Positions 9,154 through 18,474 are shown, numbered from the stretch's first letter. The stretch: 64,000 nt of DNA from G963556115 sp963675945 (GCA_963675945.1 OY780932.1:3100001-3164000); one strand, 5' to 3'. Notes: generated from the letters alone by a model not told the origin. Numbers and translations: made by a program.

Positions 9154-9562
9154 GGACTAAACAAACATTATCCATGACACATTTTTCAACTTCCCTCCCT
9201 AAACAAAGAATATATGGTCTTATTTTGTATAGACTGTTAAGATAAAAAAACAATTATAATCGTGCCAAAAAAATCACAGCAAACTCAATACAATTACAAT
9301 ATCAACATTAAGCTTAATATATGAATAGTTTTTGTTACAAGCCGCAGTTACATCCTCTTAAGATTAATACCGACAAAAAATAGCATCTTATACTCTGTGC
9401 AAAAATTGATAATTCATATCCGTTGCTTTACCAATTTCAAACACATTATGTAACTAAAATACAAGTCTATCAACAGTATTATATATATTTTTGAGCTTAT
9501 ATTATTTTTGAAACTCTCAAATAATCATTTTCCCTTGTTTTATAAATTAACAAGCTTTTTGA
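9154..9562. other. AT-rich intergenic region, no gene recognised
   Basis: About 400 bp separate the end of the nonulosonate operon from the small ORF and aminotransferase. Both strands are full of stops. No convincing terminator, promoter or repeat could be picked out by eye, and it may be the scar of a deleted gene. Confidence 0.4.
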
Positions 9563-10399
9563 CTAGTCATTACTCAATCTCCAGTTTACAGGTTCAATAA
9601 TACTTTTATCATCACATGCAAACTGTTCATACTGATAATTATCATAATCTTGTTTCATCAAATAGGCAAGTTCTTTAAACTGAGTTAAATTGTTAACTCC
9701 ACAAATAATACAATCCACTTCTTCAATACTTTTTAAAAACACAAGCGCTCCCTCAATAGGAGTCAGACCATATTGTCGCAGAAAAGAGAAATACCCCTCA
9801 TGATGCTCCTTTATTGCCCTGAAATAATCCGGAAGCAATTCAGGCGACATCAATAATAACCCCTGAAGAAAACATGAGCGTACATGAATCTCAACTCCAA
9901 GTTGCTTAAGGATCTTAAGATGTCCACTTTTTAACAATCGCTGATCATACACACTTAAAGGAAGCTGTATAATATCAATATTATATTTATCCAAAATTTT
10001 ATCAATCTGCGCTGCATCATAAACCGAGACACCAATCTTAGAAACAAGACCTTGCTGTTTATATCCCAGAAACTTATCCCACAAAATATCCGAAGCAACC
10101 AAATCTTGCGCGTTATGCGCAAGCACGCCATAGACAGAAGGTGTTCGTAGTGCTTCAAGAGAATTCTCAAGATCACCATTTAAAGATATTTTCGTTACAA
10201 CTTTAAAATCACCAATACCAGCCCGCCCCAGGATGACCTCAGAATCACCATATGCTTGCGCAGTATCAATAACCTTAATTTCACATTTAGAAGCAAACTC
10301 AATTATCTTTTCAACTTCGTCAAAAGTAGTCTTACCTGTTTGATTAGATACACCATAATCAAGACCAAATTGAACAGTTCCCAATCCCAATGCTGGCAT
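9563..10399 (-). CDS. Aldo/keto reductase (copy 1 in nonulosonate operon)
   Basis: This 278-residue AKR starts MPALGLGTVQFGLDYG and has the family's catalytic Asp and Tyr in VIDTAQAYGDSE near residue 47, plus the catalytic Lys region in VVTKISL near 76. HNAQD replaces the usual H-x-x-D around residue 115, and HVRSCFLQG near 178 is typical of the subgroup found beside CMP-sugar synthetases. It should reduce a carbonyl with NAD(P)H in the cytoplasm, possibly on the nonulosonate precursor. Its ATG overlaps the pseF stop by one base (TAATG), which implies translational coupling. It is clearly paralogous to the AKR at 12725. Confidence 0.8.
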   Translation of the reverse strand: MPALGLGTVQFGLDYGVSNQTGKTTFDEVEKIIEFASKCEIKVIDTAQAYGDSEVILGRAGIGDFKVVTKISLNGDLENSLEALRTPSVYGVLAHNAQDLVASDILWDKFLGYKQQGLVSKIGVSVYDAAQIDKILDKYNIDIIQLPLSVYDQRLLKSGHLKILKQLGVEIHVRSCFLQGLLLMSPELLPDYFRAIKEHHEGYFSFLRQYGLTPIEGALVFLKSIEEVDCIICGVNNLTQFKELAYLMKQDYDNYQYEQFACDDKSIIEPVNWRLSND

Positions 10400-11091
10400 T
10401 ATGCATAGCCATTCAAGATTTTATATTTAGTTTCAGCAAATTTCCAATCATCTATAGTATCAATATCCTGAACCATATTTTCATCAATCACCAACGGCAT
10501 TGATTTTGCAACATATAGCGATTTTTCACTCAACATTTTATCCACTTTTACATAATAAAATATCCCAACATCATAATAATATGGCGTCAAATCCTGAGAA
10601 CGAACAGTTGTTACCATAATATCCTTGAATTTAATCTGATTATCAGAGATATCAATAGCCCATTCAATAGGCACTGGAAACTTACAAACCGGCATAACAG
10701 ATGATACATCATCATTCTGCAGCAACTCAAAACCAGAACCAAGCACTTCCACATTAACAAAAGGTGCGCATGGATACAGACAGCAGAGAAAGTCAAACTC
10801 TTTACCAAGGTCTTTATACTGTATCAAAACCTCGAATAAGACATCAATGGTTATGGCAAAATCATTTGCCGTCTCAGCAGAGCGCATAAATGGCACACTG
10901 GCTCCATATTTTTTTGCAATATCCGCTATCGCTAAATCATCTGTCGAAACCATAACCTCATCAAAAATATTACTTGCCAGTGCCGCTTCTATACTATAAG
11001 CAATAATTGGTTTCCCACAAAATAATTTAATATTTTTCCGTGGTATTCTCTTACTACCACCACGCGCCGGTATCACACAAAGAGTAGTCAA
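10399..11091 (-). CDS. pseF: Pseudaminic acid cytidylyltransferase
   Basis: The 230-residue protein activates a nonulosonate with CTP to give the CMP-sugar. The N-terminal nucleotide-binding signature VIPARGGSKRIPRKNIK, then MVSTDD and the segment KKYGASVPFMRSAETA, match PseF-type enzymes better than sialate or legionaminate synthetases. DVGIFYY near residue 175 fits the sugar-binding part. It starts at TTG, with AGGAG six bases upstream and no suitable ATG. The product CMP-Pse (or a derivative) would feed a transferase for glycan or protein modification. It sits between a second CMP-sugar synthetase upstream and an overlapping aldo/keto reductase downstream. Confidence 0.85.
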   Translation of the reverse strand: MTTLCVIPARGGSKRIPRKNIKLFCGKPIIAYSIEAALASNIFDEVMVSTDDLAIADIAKKYGASVPFMRSAETANDFAITIDVLFEVLIQYKDLGKEFDFLCCLYPCAPFVNVEVLGSGFELLQNDDVSSVMPVCKFPVPIEWAIDISDNQIKFKDIMVTTVRSQDLTPYYYDVGIFYYVKVDKMLSEKSLYVAKSMPLVIDENMVQDIDTIDDWKFAETKYKILNGYA

Positions 11092-11144
11092 AATTAACTC
11101 CTAATATTTTAATAAGCCTTAGCAAAATTTTCTCCCGTCAAATT

Positions 11145-11846
11145 CTATTTACTCTGCATCATACTATATATAACTTCTGCCATTTCCAGATCTTCATAAT
11201 TATCAATGTCAACAGCACTTCTCCAACCAATTTCATAGATAATCGTGGTATCATTATAAAAATTCATCGTTTCAATCAATTTTGTAACCTTTGCAATCCA
11301 TATTGCACCAGTTGGGCAATACAATACATCTAAATCTTGAGATCTTTTTTTCTCAGCATGCTTAAAAAAAGCGAACTCAAAAGTACCATCATTTCTTTTA
11401 GACATCGCCCACCAAGGATTCATCCAACCATATCTAAATACACTTATCTGATATTCTGCATTCTTTTCCTGAAAATTACGGTATGAATCAATTATATCCT
11501 GTGCATTTCTGAGCGGGCACACTGCAAACAACTGAACGACATTTTCATATTCTTCATTATAATGTTCCATTAACTTCTGTACACAATTAGCTGTAGCCAA
11601 GCTGACAGGAGACTTATCATCTTCATATCTATCCCGCAAAAAAGGCACATCAGCGCCGAATTTTCGGGATATTTCTGCTATTTCCGGATCATCAGTACTG
11701 ACGATAATCCGATCAAATAACCCCGACTCCAACGCCGCCTCAATTGACCAGGAAATCATAGGTTTTCCATGAAAATTTATAATATTCTTTTTTGAAATTC
11801 TCTTACTACCACCCCTTGCGGGAATTACCGCAATAGTTTTACCCAT
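11145..11846 (-). CDS. Second CMP-nonulosonate synthetase (acylneuraminate cytidylyltransferase family)
   Basis: The 233-residue protein has the family signature VIPARGGSKRISKKNIINF, IVSTDDPEIAEI near residue 49, and RSAVDIDNYEDL near the C terminus, the acidic pair that holds the metal in NeuA-type enzymes. A central QLFAVCPLRNAQDI matches the substrate loop. It transfers CMP to a nonulosonate or a related keto-acid sugar. It differs strongly from the pseF product downstream (for instance CPTGAIWIAKV replaces the PseF segment), so a second sugar may be activated. The stop of the upstream dehydrogenase gene lies four bases before this ATG, placing both in one operon. Confidence 0.8.
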   Translation of the reverse strand: MGKTIAVIPARGGSKRISKKNIINFHGKPMISWSIEAALESGLFDRIIVSTDDPEIAEISRKFGADVPFLRDRYEDDKSPVSLATANCVQKLMEHYNEEYENVVQLFAVCPLRNAQDIIDSYRNFQEKNAEYQISVFRYGWMNPWWAMSKRNDGTFEFAFFKHAEKKRSQDLDVLYCPTGAIWIAKVTKLIETMNFYNDTTIIYEIGWRSAVDIDNYEDLEMAEVIYSMMQSK

Positions 11847-11850
11847 AATA

Positions 11851-12756
11851 CTATAAATCCTTATCCAACTTATTCCCTAGCTCCAATAACTCAATTGCCT
11901 TGAGCGTAAAACCCCTATCCCAAACATCCTGTTCCTTATTTACAACATTTATAAAATGACCCAAGGCCGCTTTAAACGCCGAAAAAGACGATTTGCTAAA
12001 ACATAACTCTTTTGTCCCCTTTTCCCCACACACAATCATTTTAAATGGGGAATAATACTTACCTGTTGATTTCAAAGTTACAACCACACCATCATTGAAC
12101 ACAAATAACGCATGCGAGATGCCAGCAATTTTATTGACCGCTACATCAACAACTTTGCGCTCAAAACCAATAATCTTTAGTATTGGCTCAATCAAATGTA
12201 ACGCGTAGGTCTGCCAATACTTCGGTACGATAGCATCAATGTACCTGATTTCACCGGTTAACTCGCGATCAGTATCTGAAAAATACATTTCAGGAGAATA
12301 GGACAAAGCCGAGCAAGTGAATATCTGATTTGAATACCGCTCATGCGCTAAAATCTCCTTCGCTTGAGCAACAGTAAATGCAAGCGGTTTATCAATATAA
12401 ATAGGTAGACCTGCATCAAGAACCGGTTTCGCAAAAGTCAAATGCGACTCTGCATCATCACGCGCCAATAAGACCGCATCAACCCCAGCAATAAGCTCTT
12501 CAAGACTGGCACAAACCTTATCTATTTTCGATGCAGCGGCAATATGCTCAGATAATGCTCTATCCTGAGTAAATACTGAGACAACCTTTGCCCCAGCAAT
12601 CGCATCCTCGGGAAATTTCTGCTGAGAAAGATAATCAGGAATCAATGCATATGGACAGGTTGCCATACGCTCCTCATCATAGCCATTAAAAATCGCTGAC
12701 CATGAATAAGGATGTCCATTACCCTCACTTGCTCCAATTACTCCGATTTTTATCAT
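11851..12756 (-). CDS. Gfo/Idh/MocA family oxidoreductase
   Basis: The 301-residue protein begins IKIGVIGASEGNGHPYSWSA, a Rossmann nucleotide-binding start with an extended loop. It has LPIYIDKPLAFTVAQAK near residue 137, the EKP-like motif of this family with its Lys retained (IDKP). It should oxidise or reduce a sugar with NAD(P). Oxidoreductases of this type are common beside NeuB/CMP-sugar synthetase genes. GGAG precedes the ATG, and the first 32 bp overlap the end of the upstream aldo/keto reductase gene. It is slightly shorter than the usual 330-370 residues, mostly in the C-terminal beta-sheet domain. Confidence 0.75.
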   Translation of the reverse strand: MIKIGVIGASEGNGHPYSWSAIFNGYDEERMATCPYALIPDYLSQQKFPEDAIAGAKVVSVFTQDRALSEHIAAASKIDKVCASLEELIAGVDAVLLARDDAESHLTFAKPVLDAGLPIYIDKPLAFTVAQAKEILAHERYSNQIFTCSALSYSPEMYFSDTDRELTGEIRYIDAIVPKYWQTYALHLIEPILKIIGFERKVVDVAVNKIAGISHALFVFNDGVVVTLKSTGKYYSPFKMIVCGEKGTKELCFSKSSFSAFKAALGHFINVVNKEQDVWDRGFTLKAIELLELGNKLDKDL

Positions 12757-13594
12757 TCACTCTCCATCTACTTGGATCCAGCAAATCAGGGTCATTCACC
12801 CCGTGAAACTCATCAAAGCTATACGCTGATTTATTTTTTGCTATTTTCTCATATATCTCGATAATCTCCACTAATTGAGACGAATTATCTATCCCGCAAA
12901 CAACAGTATCAATTTCCTGAACCTGCAAAACAAAGCCCAATGCCACTTCAAGTCTGGGCATAGAATGCCTTATCGACAACATTTCAAACTCATTAAATAC
13001 TTTGGAATATGATGCAAAATACTCTGGCATGGCATTACCATTCATCAGGAGTAACCCCTGTAGAAATACACTCCGTACATGTACCTCAACCCCCATATCT
13101 TTGAGGCGGTTTAACAGACCTGTCCGCTGTAGTCTCTGATCAAAAATACTAAATGGTAACTGAATAATATCAATAGCAAAACTCTTTATAACAGAGATGA
13201 TCTCTTCTTCCGTATAAACAGACACCCCAATCTTTTTAGTCTTCCCCATATCTCGATATTTCTCAAAATAACTCCACAATTCAGGCTCTCTCAATAAATG
13301 CTGAGCGGAGTGAAATAGTAGGCCATATACGCTCTCAACATTCAAACGTTTCAATGAATTTTCAAGATTCAATGGGGGAACCAACTTAGTAACAATATTA
13401 TAACCCGCTACACCAACTCTTCCCAACACCTCCTCTGAAATGCCATACTTTTGTGCAGTATCCAAAAGCTTAATATTTTTATCTTTAGCCAAAGCCAGAA
13501 TCTTATGTACTTCATCCTCAGAAGTCATGCCTACTGTATTTGCAATACCATAATCCAGCCCAAACTGAACCGTACCAATTGCTAATTTAGCCAT
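12725..13594 (-). CDS. Aldo/keto reductase (copy 2 in nonulosonate operon)
   Basis: This 289-residue AKR is paralogous to the one at 9563: the start LAIGTVQFGLDYGIAN, the catalytic LLDTAQKYGISEEVLGR, IVTKLVPPLNLENSL and the downstream HVRSVFLQGLLLMN all match it. The catalytic Asp, Tyr and Lys are in place. A likely role is reduction of a keto group on a nucleotide-sugar or free nonulosonate. Having two close copies, each beside a cytidylyltransferase or dehydrogenase, suggests two related sugars or two steps. It overlaps the following dehydrogenase gene by 32 bp and follows the radical SAM gene by 17 bp. Confidence 0.8.
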   Translation of the reverse strand: MAKLAIGTVQFGLDYGIANTVGMTSEDEVHKILALAKDKNIKLLDTAQKYGISEEVLGRVGVAGYNIVTKLVPPLNLENSLKRLNVESVYGLLFHSAQHLLREPELWSYFEKYRDMGKTKKIGVSVYTEEEIISVIKSFAIDIIQLPFSIFDQRLQRTGLLNRLKDMGVEVHVRSVFLQGLLLMNGNAMPEYFASYSKVFNEFEMLSIRHSMPRLEVALGFVLQVQEIDTVVCGIDNSSQLVEIIEIYEKIAKNKSAYSFDEFHGVNDPDLLDPSRWRVNDKNRSNWSK

Positions 13595-13611
13595 TTCTAA
13601 TTATCTTTCGG

Positions 13612-14793
13612 TTAATCTGTTTCGACAAAAAAGAAATTACCAGTCTTTTCACCTGCAAATCCATGAAAATACCCCTTTTTACGCTCACTAGCAGGGACTC
13701 GAATTGACGAGCATTTTCTACATATACCCAGATACCTTTTAGATTTATAAGCTTCATCAACAAATATCTCTATTTCCTGAACCGAGAAATTATCTATATT
13801 AATTGGGCATATTTCTTCATTAGCAATATTATTAATGGTGCAGCAAGGTGAGATACGACCATCATTACCAATCACCAGCCTCTTACGCAAGTCGCCACAG
13901 AGATAGTATGGTAAAAAGCTATTATTGACAGTCGAAATACCACTACAGACAATACTATTATCAATTTCTTGAACTACTTTCAGGACATCACATTTGTTTT
14001 TCCAATATCCAATGAAATCACGGATCTCTTCAGCGGTCTCTCTACAGACAACAATTGACACTTCTGTCTTCATACCCATCTCTCTAGCAATCACTGGAGC
14101 CTTGAGTGCAGTTTCAAATCGTGCCTTACTGCACATACCTGTCAAGTTTTTCCAAGTATCAAAGTTATATGCATTGACACTAATAGACAAAGTCTTTACC
14201 CCCAGTTCCACCAACTTCTTAATTACTGTTTCATCGAGTAATGTCCCATTTGAAAAGAGAATACGTATAACCATACCCTTACTTCTAGCATAACGCAACA
14301 TCTCTTCCCAACTTGAGTAAACAAAAAACTCACCATTAGGAATAACCTGCAATTCCGATATACCTAGTTGTGCCAGCTTATCAATCCGTGACTTAATCAC
14401 ATCAAGATCGACCTCAATCCAATGCGTTGGATACTTACTCTTCCACTTATCCTCAGTATCTCCATGATAAAGACAAAAACGACAATTTAAATTACATTTT
14501 ACCCCAATAAACAAAATAGCAAATCCTAGCCTTAAATCCTTACCAAAATAATACGCAATCTCATCAATATCATCAGTAGTAAAAAATGACGGCAAAAAAC
14601 AGTCTTCTGTGTGAATAGACCAATCCCCGAGATCTCTAGAAACATCCTCAGCTCCCTGATAATTCATTGAAATAAAATTATGCTCAAAAATATTTACTGG
14701 ATTCAGAAAGAACGACCGCCCTTTTTCTGCCCAAATTTCAACTAGCGGTAATAACTGCTTCGGATAATTGCCATTACATATTATTTTTTTCAT
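13612..14793 (-). CDS. Radical SAM enzyme with SPASM-like C terminus
   Basis: The 393-residue protein carries the radical SAM cluster motif in KCNLNCRFCLYHGD near residue 103 (C-x3-C-x2-C counting the first Cys of CNLNCRFC) and follows the TIM-barrel pattern with IPNGEFFVYS and LFSNGTLL. The C terminus has NDGRISPCC and then a cluster around GICRKCSS, the arrangement of SPASM or twitch domains that hold a second iron-sulfur cluster. ATG at 14793 is preferred over the adjacent TTG. It overlaps the pseI-like gene by about 20 bp. In sugar pathways such enzymes oxidise, dehydrate or epimerise unactivated carbons. The substrate here is unknown. Confidence 0.75.
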   Translation of the reverse strand: MKKIICNGNYPKQLLPLVEIWAEKGRSFFLNPVNIFEHNFISMNYQGAEDVSRDLGDWSIHTEDCFLPSFFTTDDIDEIAYYFGKDLRLGFAILFIGVKCNLNCRFCLYHGDTEDKWKSKYPTHWIEVDLDVIKSRIDKLAQLGISELQVIPNGEFFVYSSWEEMLRYARSKGMVIRILFSNGTLLDETVIKKLVELGVKTLSISVNAYNFDTWKNLTGMCSKARFETALKAPVIAREMGMKTEVSIVVCRETAEEIRDFIGYWKNKCDVLKVVQEIDNSIVCSGISTVNNSFLPYYLCGDLRKRLVIGNDGRISPCCTINNIANEEICPINIDNFSVQEIEIFVDEAYKSKRYLGICRKCSSIRVPASERKKGYFHGFAGEKTGNFFFVETD

Positions 14794-15820
14794 CAAGATC
14801 TCTGCCTATTATTAATTCTAAATTTACTGGAGTGCCTTTAACTACATCTATTTTCAACTTTTTCCCAATTATATCGTTATAGTACCTTGGTTCAAGCCCA
14901 AATCCAGGTCTAATCGAACGTACAGAGTCCTTGGTAATTATTTCTCCGGCCTGCATGTTCTGCACAAAATACAGAGAGCGTTTAAAGCATAGAGAGTTCT
15001 TTTCCTGAGCATTAATATTATAATCAATTCCCCCAAGAGCCAAACTCGCATTGCGCACCTCCTTTACAAGCACTTTCATCTCCATGGGTTCAACCGAAAA
15101 AGCTGCATCAACGCCCCCCCCCTCTCTAGAAAGCGTAAAGTGCTTCTCAATAACCCTACCCCCAAGAGCTATACTAGCAATCGCAGCACCGATTCCCAGA
15201 GTATGATCGGAAAGACCAACATTACACGCAAATCTTTGCTTCATATCCTGCATAGTCAGTAAATTTGAATTTTCCGGGGTTGATGGATACGAGCTTGTAC
15301 ATTTAAGCAGTGTCAAATCTTCACAACCATTGCTCCGTAGCGTATCTACCGCAAGCGTCAAGGAATCAAGTGTAGTTAGACCAGTAGACATTATTATCGG
15401 CTTGCCTGTTTTTGCCACATACTCCAGCAATGGTATATCATTATTCTCAAAAGAAGCAATTTTATATATCGGATTGTCGAGACTCTCAAGAAAATCTACT
15501 GCGCTAAAATCAAAGGGAGTGGAAAAACAGACTATTCCATGTTCTTTACAGCGGTCGAATATCGGTTTATGCCATTCCCAAGGAGTATGTGCCTCAGTAT
15601 ACAAATCATAGAGCGTACGATTACGCCATAGGCTATCAGGATCTGAAATCACAAACTCTCCAAAAGCCAGGTCTAGAGTCATCGTATCCGCTGTATACGT
15701 CTGAAGTTTGAGTGCATCCACTCCAGATTCTGCCGCGGCATCAACTATTACCAGTGCTTTATCAAGCGAACCGTTATGATTTCCCGACATCTCAGCGATT
15801 ATAAAATTACCATTACTCAT
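14774..15820 (-). CDS. pseI: Nonulosonate synthase, pseudaminic acid synthase-like
   Basis: The protein of about 348 residues condenses phosphoenolpyruvate with a 2,4-diamino-trideoxyhexose to give the nine-carbon sugar. IIAEMSGNHNGSLDKAL at the start, VDALKLQTYTADTMT near residue 37, GIVCFSTPFDFSAVDFL near 97, KPIIMSTGLTTL and the C-terminal antifreeze-like (SAF) domain from about 285 are all typical. MSGNHNG and KLQTYT favour PseI over NeuB or LegI. An in-frame GTG at 15829 overlaps the previous stop as GTGA and is an alternative start giving 351 residues. It lies within the operon, downstream of the GNAT/deacetylase gene. Confidence 0.85.
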   Translation of the reverse strand: MSNGNFIIAEMSGNHNGSLDKALVIVDAAAESGVDALKLQTYTADTMTLDLAFGEFVISDPDSLWRNRTLYDLYTEAHTPWEWHKPIFDRCKEHGIVCFSTPFDFSAVDFLESLDNPIYKIASFENNDIPLLEYVAKTGKPIIMSTGLTTLDSLTLAVDTLRSNGCEDLTLLKCTSSYPSTPENSNLLTMQDMKQRFACNVGLSDHTLGIGAAIASIALGGRVIEKHFTLSREGGGVDAAFSVEPMEMKVLVKEVRNASLALGGIDYNINAQEKNSLCFKRSLYFVQNMQAGEIITKDSVRSIRPGFGLEPRYYNDIIGKKLKIDVVKGTPVNLELIIGRDLDEKNNM

Positions 15821-15825
15821 CAGCT

Positions 15826-16968
15826 TCACCCGATAACTTTCCTAATGAGCATAAATGCTTCAGCTCTGGATAATCCAACCTTTGCCCCCCACAACTTTGC
15901 ACTAGCACCAATATACTCCAATGATCTAGTATGTAGATAGTCACACAGCTCAAACTCATATTCAGCCATTGCCTGAATTTTATACTTTAAAGTTTCAGAG
16001 ACATCAAAGAAAACATTTGGCACAAAAGCTGTATCCTTAGAAAATGAATTCCACTCTATAGAAGAAGGAACCTCAAAAGAATATATCTCTTTCACACACT
16101 CTTCAGCCATAGGTCTAGTAGCAGTCAATACCGCCTTATTAGTTAGCTGATGATCAATATTCATATCGCCGACATGATGGGTAAAGATAACATCTGGCTC
16201 AATGAGACGCTTGATCTCTTCTACCTTTTTTACAATAGACAATAGTGGGACAGTATCGAAAGTATTATCCGGAAAATCTGCGGTAAAGACTTTTTTCACC
16301 TGAATTATTGCATTTGCTTTGCCCATTTCATCTCTGAGTGCAATCTGCGCATCTACAAGAGACTCTTCAAAGTCATACCTGGATGCCTTACCAGCACTTA
16401 GAATCAGTGAATACACCTCAGCCCCATTATCTACCATTTTTCGTATCGTTGCGCCACATCCAAGAATTTCATCACCAGAATGAGCGACAACAACGAGTAC
16501 CTTATGCCAAGTTTTATCCAGATTATTTGTCTTATTATAAACAAAGGTTCGACATTTACTGCTACTGCCAATTTCTTTATACCCGGCTTTAGTAAATGAC
16601 TTGATAGATGGTGTGTTATTATTCTTAATTACGGCATAGATAAATGCGAACTTTGTCTTCTTTGTACCAAGTTCGATAACCGTGCTTCCTAAATGCTTAC
16701 CTCTGAATTCCTTGCAGATACTCAGCCCTATATAACATCCGGAATCATTATTTTCAAATCTCACCTGGCCAACAAACTTACCCCCCATATCTTCAACAAT
16801 AAAGACTTCAAAATCAGGAGAGTTTAGTATATTAGAAAACCAAGTAACATGATTTTCATACTTAATCTCATTCTGATTCAATGAATTCTCTCGAACTACC
16901 GGATCATTAGAAAGCTCAAAAATCATATCGCAATCAGTAAGAGTTGCTTTTCTTATCTTTAAATTCAT
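15826..16968 (-). CDS. GNAT N-acyltransferase fused to PIG-L/LmbE-type deacetylase
   Basis: The 380-residue protein has two domains. Residues 1-155 are a GNAT acetyltransferase: LKIRKATLTDCDMIFELSND, then acetyl-CoA loop CKEFRGKHLGSTV. It resembles the GNAT domains found on PseG or as PseH in pseudaminic acid pathways. Residues 165-380 are PIG-L/LmbE-like: VLVVVAHSGDEILGCGATIR and FTHHVGDMNIDHQLT. The usual AHPDDE metal and base motif reads AHSGDE: the metal-binding His and Asp are kept, but the Asp that serves as general base in MshB is Gly. The two halves suggest removal of one acyl group and addition of another. Both activities are inferred. Confidence 0.75.
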   Translation of the reverse strand: MNLKIRKATLTDCDMIFELSNDPVVRENSLNQNEIKYENHVTWFSNILNSPDFEVFIVEDMGGKFVGQVRFENNDSGCYIGLSICKEFRGKHLGSTVIELGTKKTKFAFIYAVIKNNNTPSIKSFTKAGYKEIGSSSKCRTFVYNKTNNLDKTWHKVLVVVAHSGDEILGCGATIRKMVDNGAEVYSLILSAGKASRYDFEESLVDAQIALRDEMGKANAIIQVKKVFTADFPDNTFDTVPLLSIVKKVEEIKRLIEPDVIFTHHVGDMNIDHQLTNKAVLTATRPMAEECVKEIYSFEVPSSIEWNSFSKDTAFVPNVFFDVSETLKYKIQAMAEYEFELCDYLHTRSLEYIGASAKLWGAKVGLSRAEAFMLIRKVIG

Positions 16969-17094
16969 TATTGAATTCTCTCATTACTATTCGCATTGAC
17001 GCTTCAAAACACACACAAACATCGCACTAAAAATTTTCAACAGAAATAAAATTCACCAAAAATTAAGCACAAAACTTTCTACTTTATAACGTAA

Positions 17095-18363
17095 CTACTC
17101 AATCAATTCTGCAGCAAATAACTTATCAATTGTCTCAGCAAAATCAGCCACTTTTATCCCTAATTTATCAGCAATAGCAAAGAGATCCGTTTCACCATCA
17201 GCGTATGCTAGCATATATATAATTTTATTGACATCCAACTCAATATTTGTTACTGAACCAAGAGTGGGATATAAGCCACGTTTACCTAACTGCGGTTCAC
17301 AACAAGGATTAAGATTCAGATAACACTTATTCAGTTCAATCCCCCTGATTATACCCATATAAGCATCAACACTTTCATTCAAACCCCGCTCAGAAATCAG
17401 TTCAAGGTTATCGAAGGAGGTATGATACTCGGGATACTGCCCATACTTAGTCTTCATCAGCGATCCCACTGGGAGATTAAAGCCTAATGAACAATACTGC
17501 CGTTCATCACTGCCATTTGGCAGCCATTCAAGATCTGTGTACTCTTTTTTTAACGATCGTAAATAATTCAACGCACTTTTGTCTGCCAGCGAATCATGAC
17601 GCCTGCTTCGCAGATAAGTAAAATCACCTTCATCCCCACAACAGGTTACAACATATCCGGCAATCATATTTTTCTTGAGAATCTCTCCAAAATGCGCCAA
17701 ATAAGTTATACTCCCAATAGTCTCTGGAGCATACACAAAACGATAACTATAATTCAATTGATCCTGCATTTCAAGGAGTCGACGATACACCTCGGTCTGC
17801 ACTAGCGGACCAGACAATTCATTATTTGCCATTGACGGATGGCAAATATAAGTAGAAAGAAATATCTCTTTCTCTGATTTTCCTTTGATGTATCCTTCAG
17901 CAAGAGTTAGATAACCATCTTCTAATGTTGAATCAATACAGACGTCATATTCCTGGTCATCCCTAATTTCAGCCAGACGTTCATGTTCAAGGCAGAATCC
18001 CCAACGTTCTTTATAATACGATGTCAAATAAGGTATAGCATTTGGCATCGCTTCAAAGGTATAAACATTCTTCTTAAGATCCGTCCCAGACATTTTTTCA
18101 TGTATCGGAGTTGAATACCCGAGAACATGCAGATTACTTTTCTTGAAATCAATAATTCGTTTCCCGGTAAAGTCCTTTACATACGCATCCTTAATATTCC
18201 ACTCTTTGGGTATAGTCCAATCAAAGACCGACGTCCCCGAAGCATACTCGCGGAAAGTCAGCGGCACAATATCAGCCAGTATTCTGAGAGTCTCACGCAC
18301 ACCATTACCAGTAATGCTCCGGCATATGGGGAATAACTCCTCTGCCAGTTTCATCAACAACAT
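17095..18363 (-). CDS. DUF4910/DUF2172 aminopeptidase-like protein
   Basis: The protein of about 422 residues starts near MLLMKLAEELFPICRSITGN. AGGAAAGG lies eight bases before the ATG at 18363; a second ATG at 18354 is equally possible. It has the family blocks EWNIKDAYVKD, STYICHPSMANNELSGP with His and Asn/Glu metal-ligand candidates, the DLEWLPNGSDERQYCS block, and YPEYHTSFDNLELIS, which together resemble M28-type peptidases. A winged-helix-like C-terminal segment ends the protein. A homologue in the Campylobacter jejuni flagellin glycosylation locus (Cj1295, from memory) is needed for a glyceric-acid-modified pseudaminic acid. A hydrolase or acyl-transfer role is therefore inferred here. 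Confidence 0.75.
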   Translation of the reverse strand: MLLMKLAEELFPICRSITGNGVRETLRILADIVPLTFREYASGTSVFDWTIPKEWNIKDAYVKDFTGKRIIDFKKSNLHVLGYSTPIHEKMSGTDLKKNVYTFEAMPNAIPYLTSYYKERWGFCLEHERLAEIRDDQEYDVCIDSTLEDGYLTLAEGYIKGKSEKEIFLSTYICHPSMANNELSGPLVQTEVYRRLLEMQDQLNYSYRFVYAPETIGSITYLAHFGEILKKNMIAGYVVTCCGDEGDFTYLRSRRHDSLADKSALNYLRSLKKEYTDLEWLPNGSDERQYCSLGFNLPVGSLMKTKYGQYPEYHTSFDNLELISERGLNESVDAYMGIIRGIELNKCYLNLNPCCEPQLGKRGLYPTLGSVTNIELDVNKIIYMLAYADGETDLFAIADKLGIKVADFAETIDKLFAAELIE

Positions 18364-18474
18364 CTTCCTGCCCTTTCCTACAACTCTCACGTCCAAACAA
18401 TACTTATCTCATGATAAGCAATACGCAAATCAAACTGAGGATAATTAACCTCAGCTATATCCTAACAACAAAGC

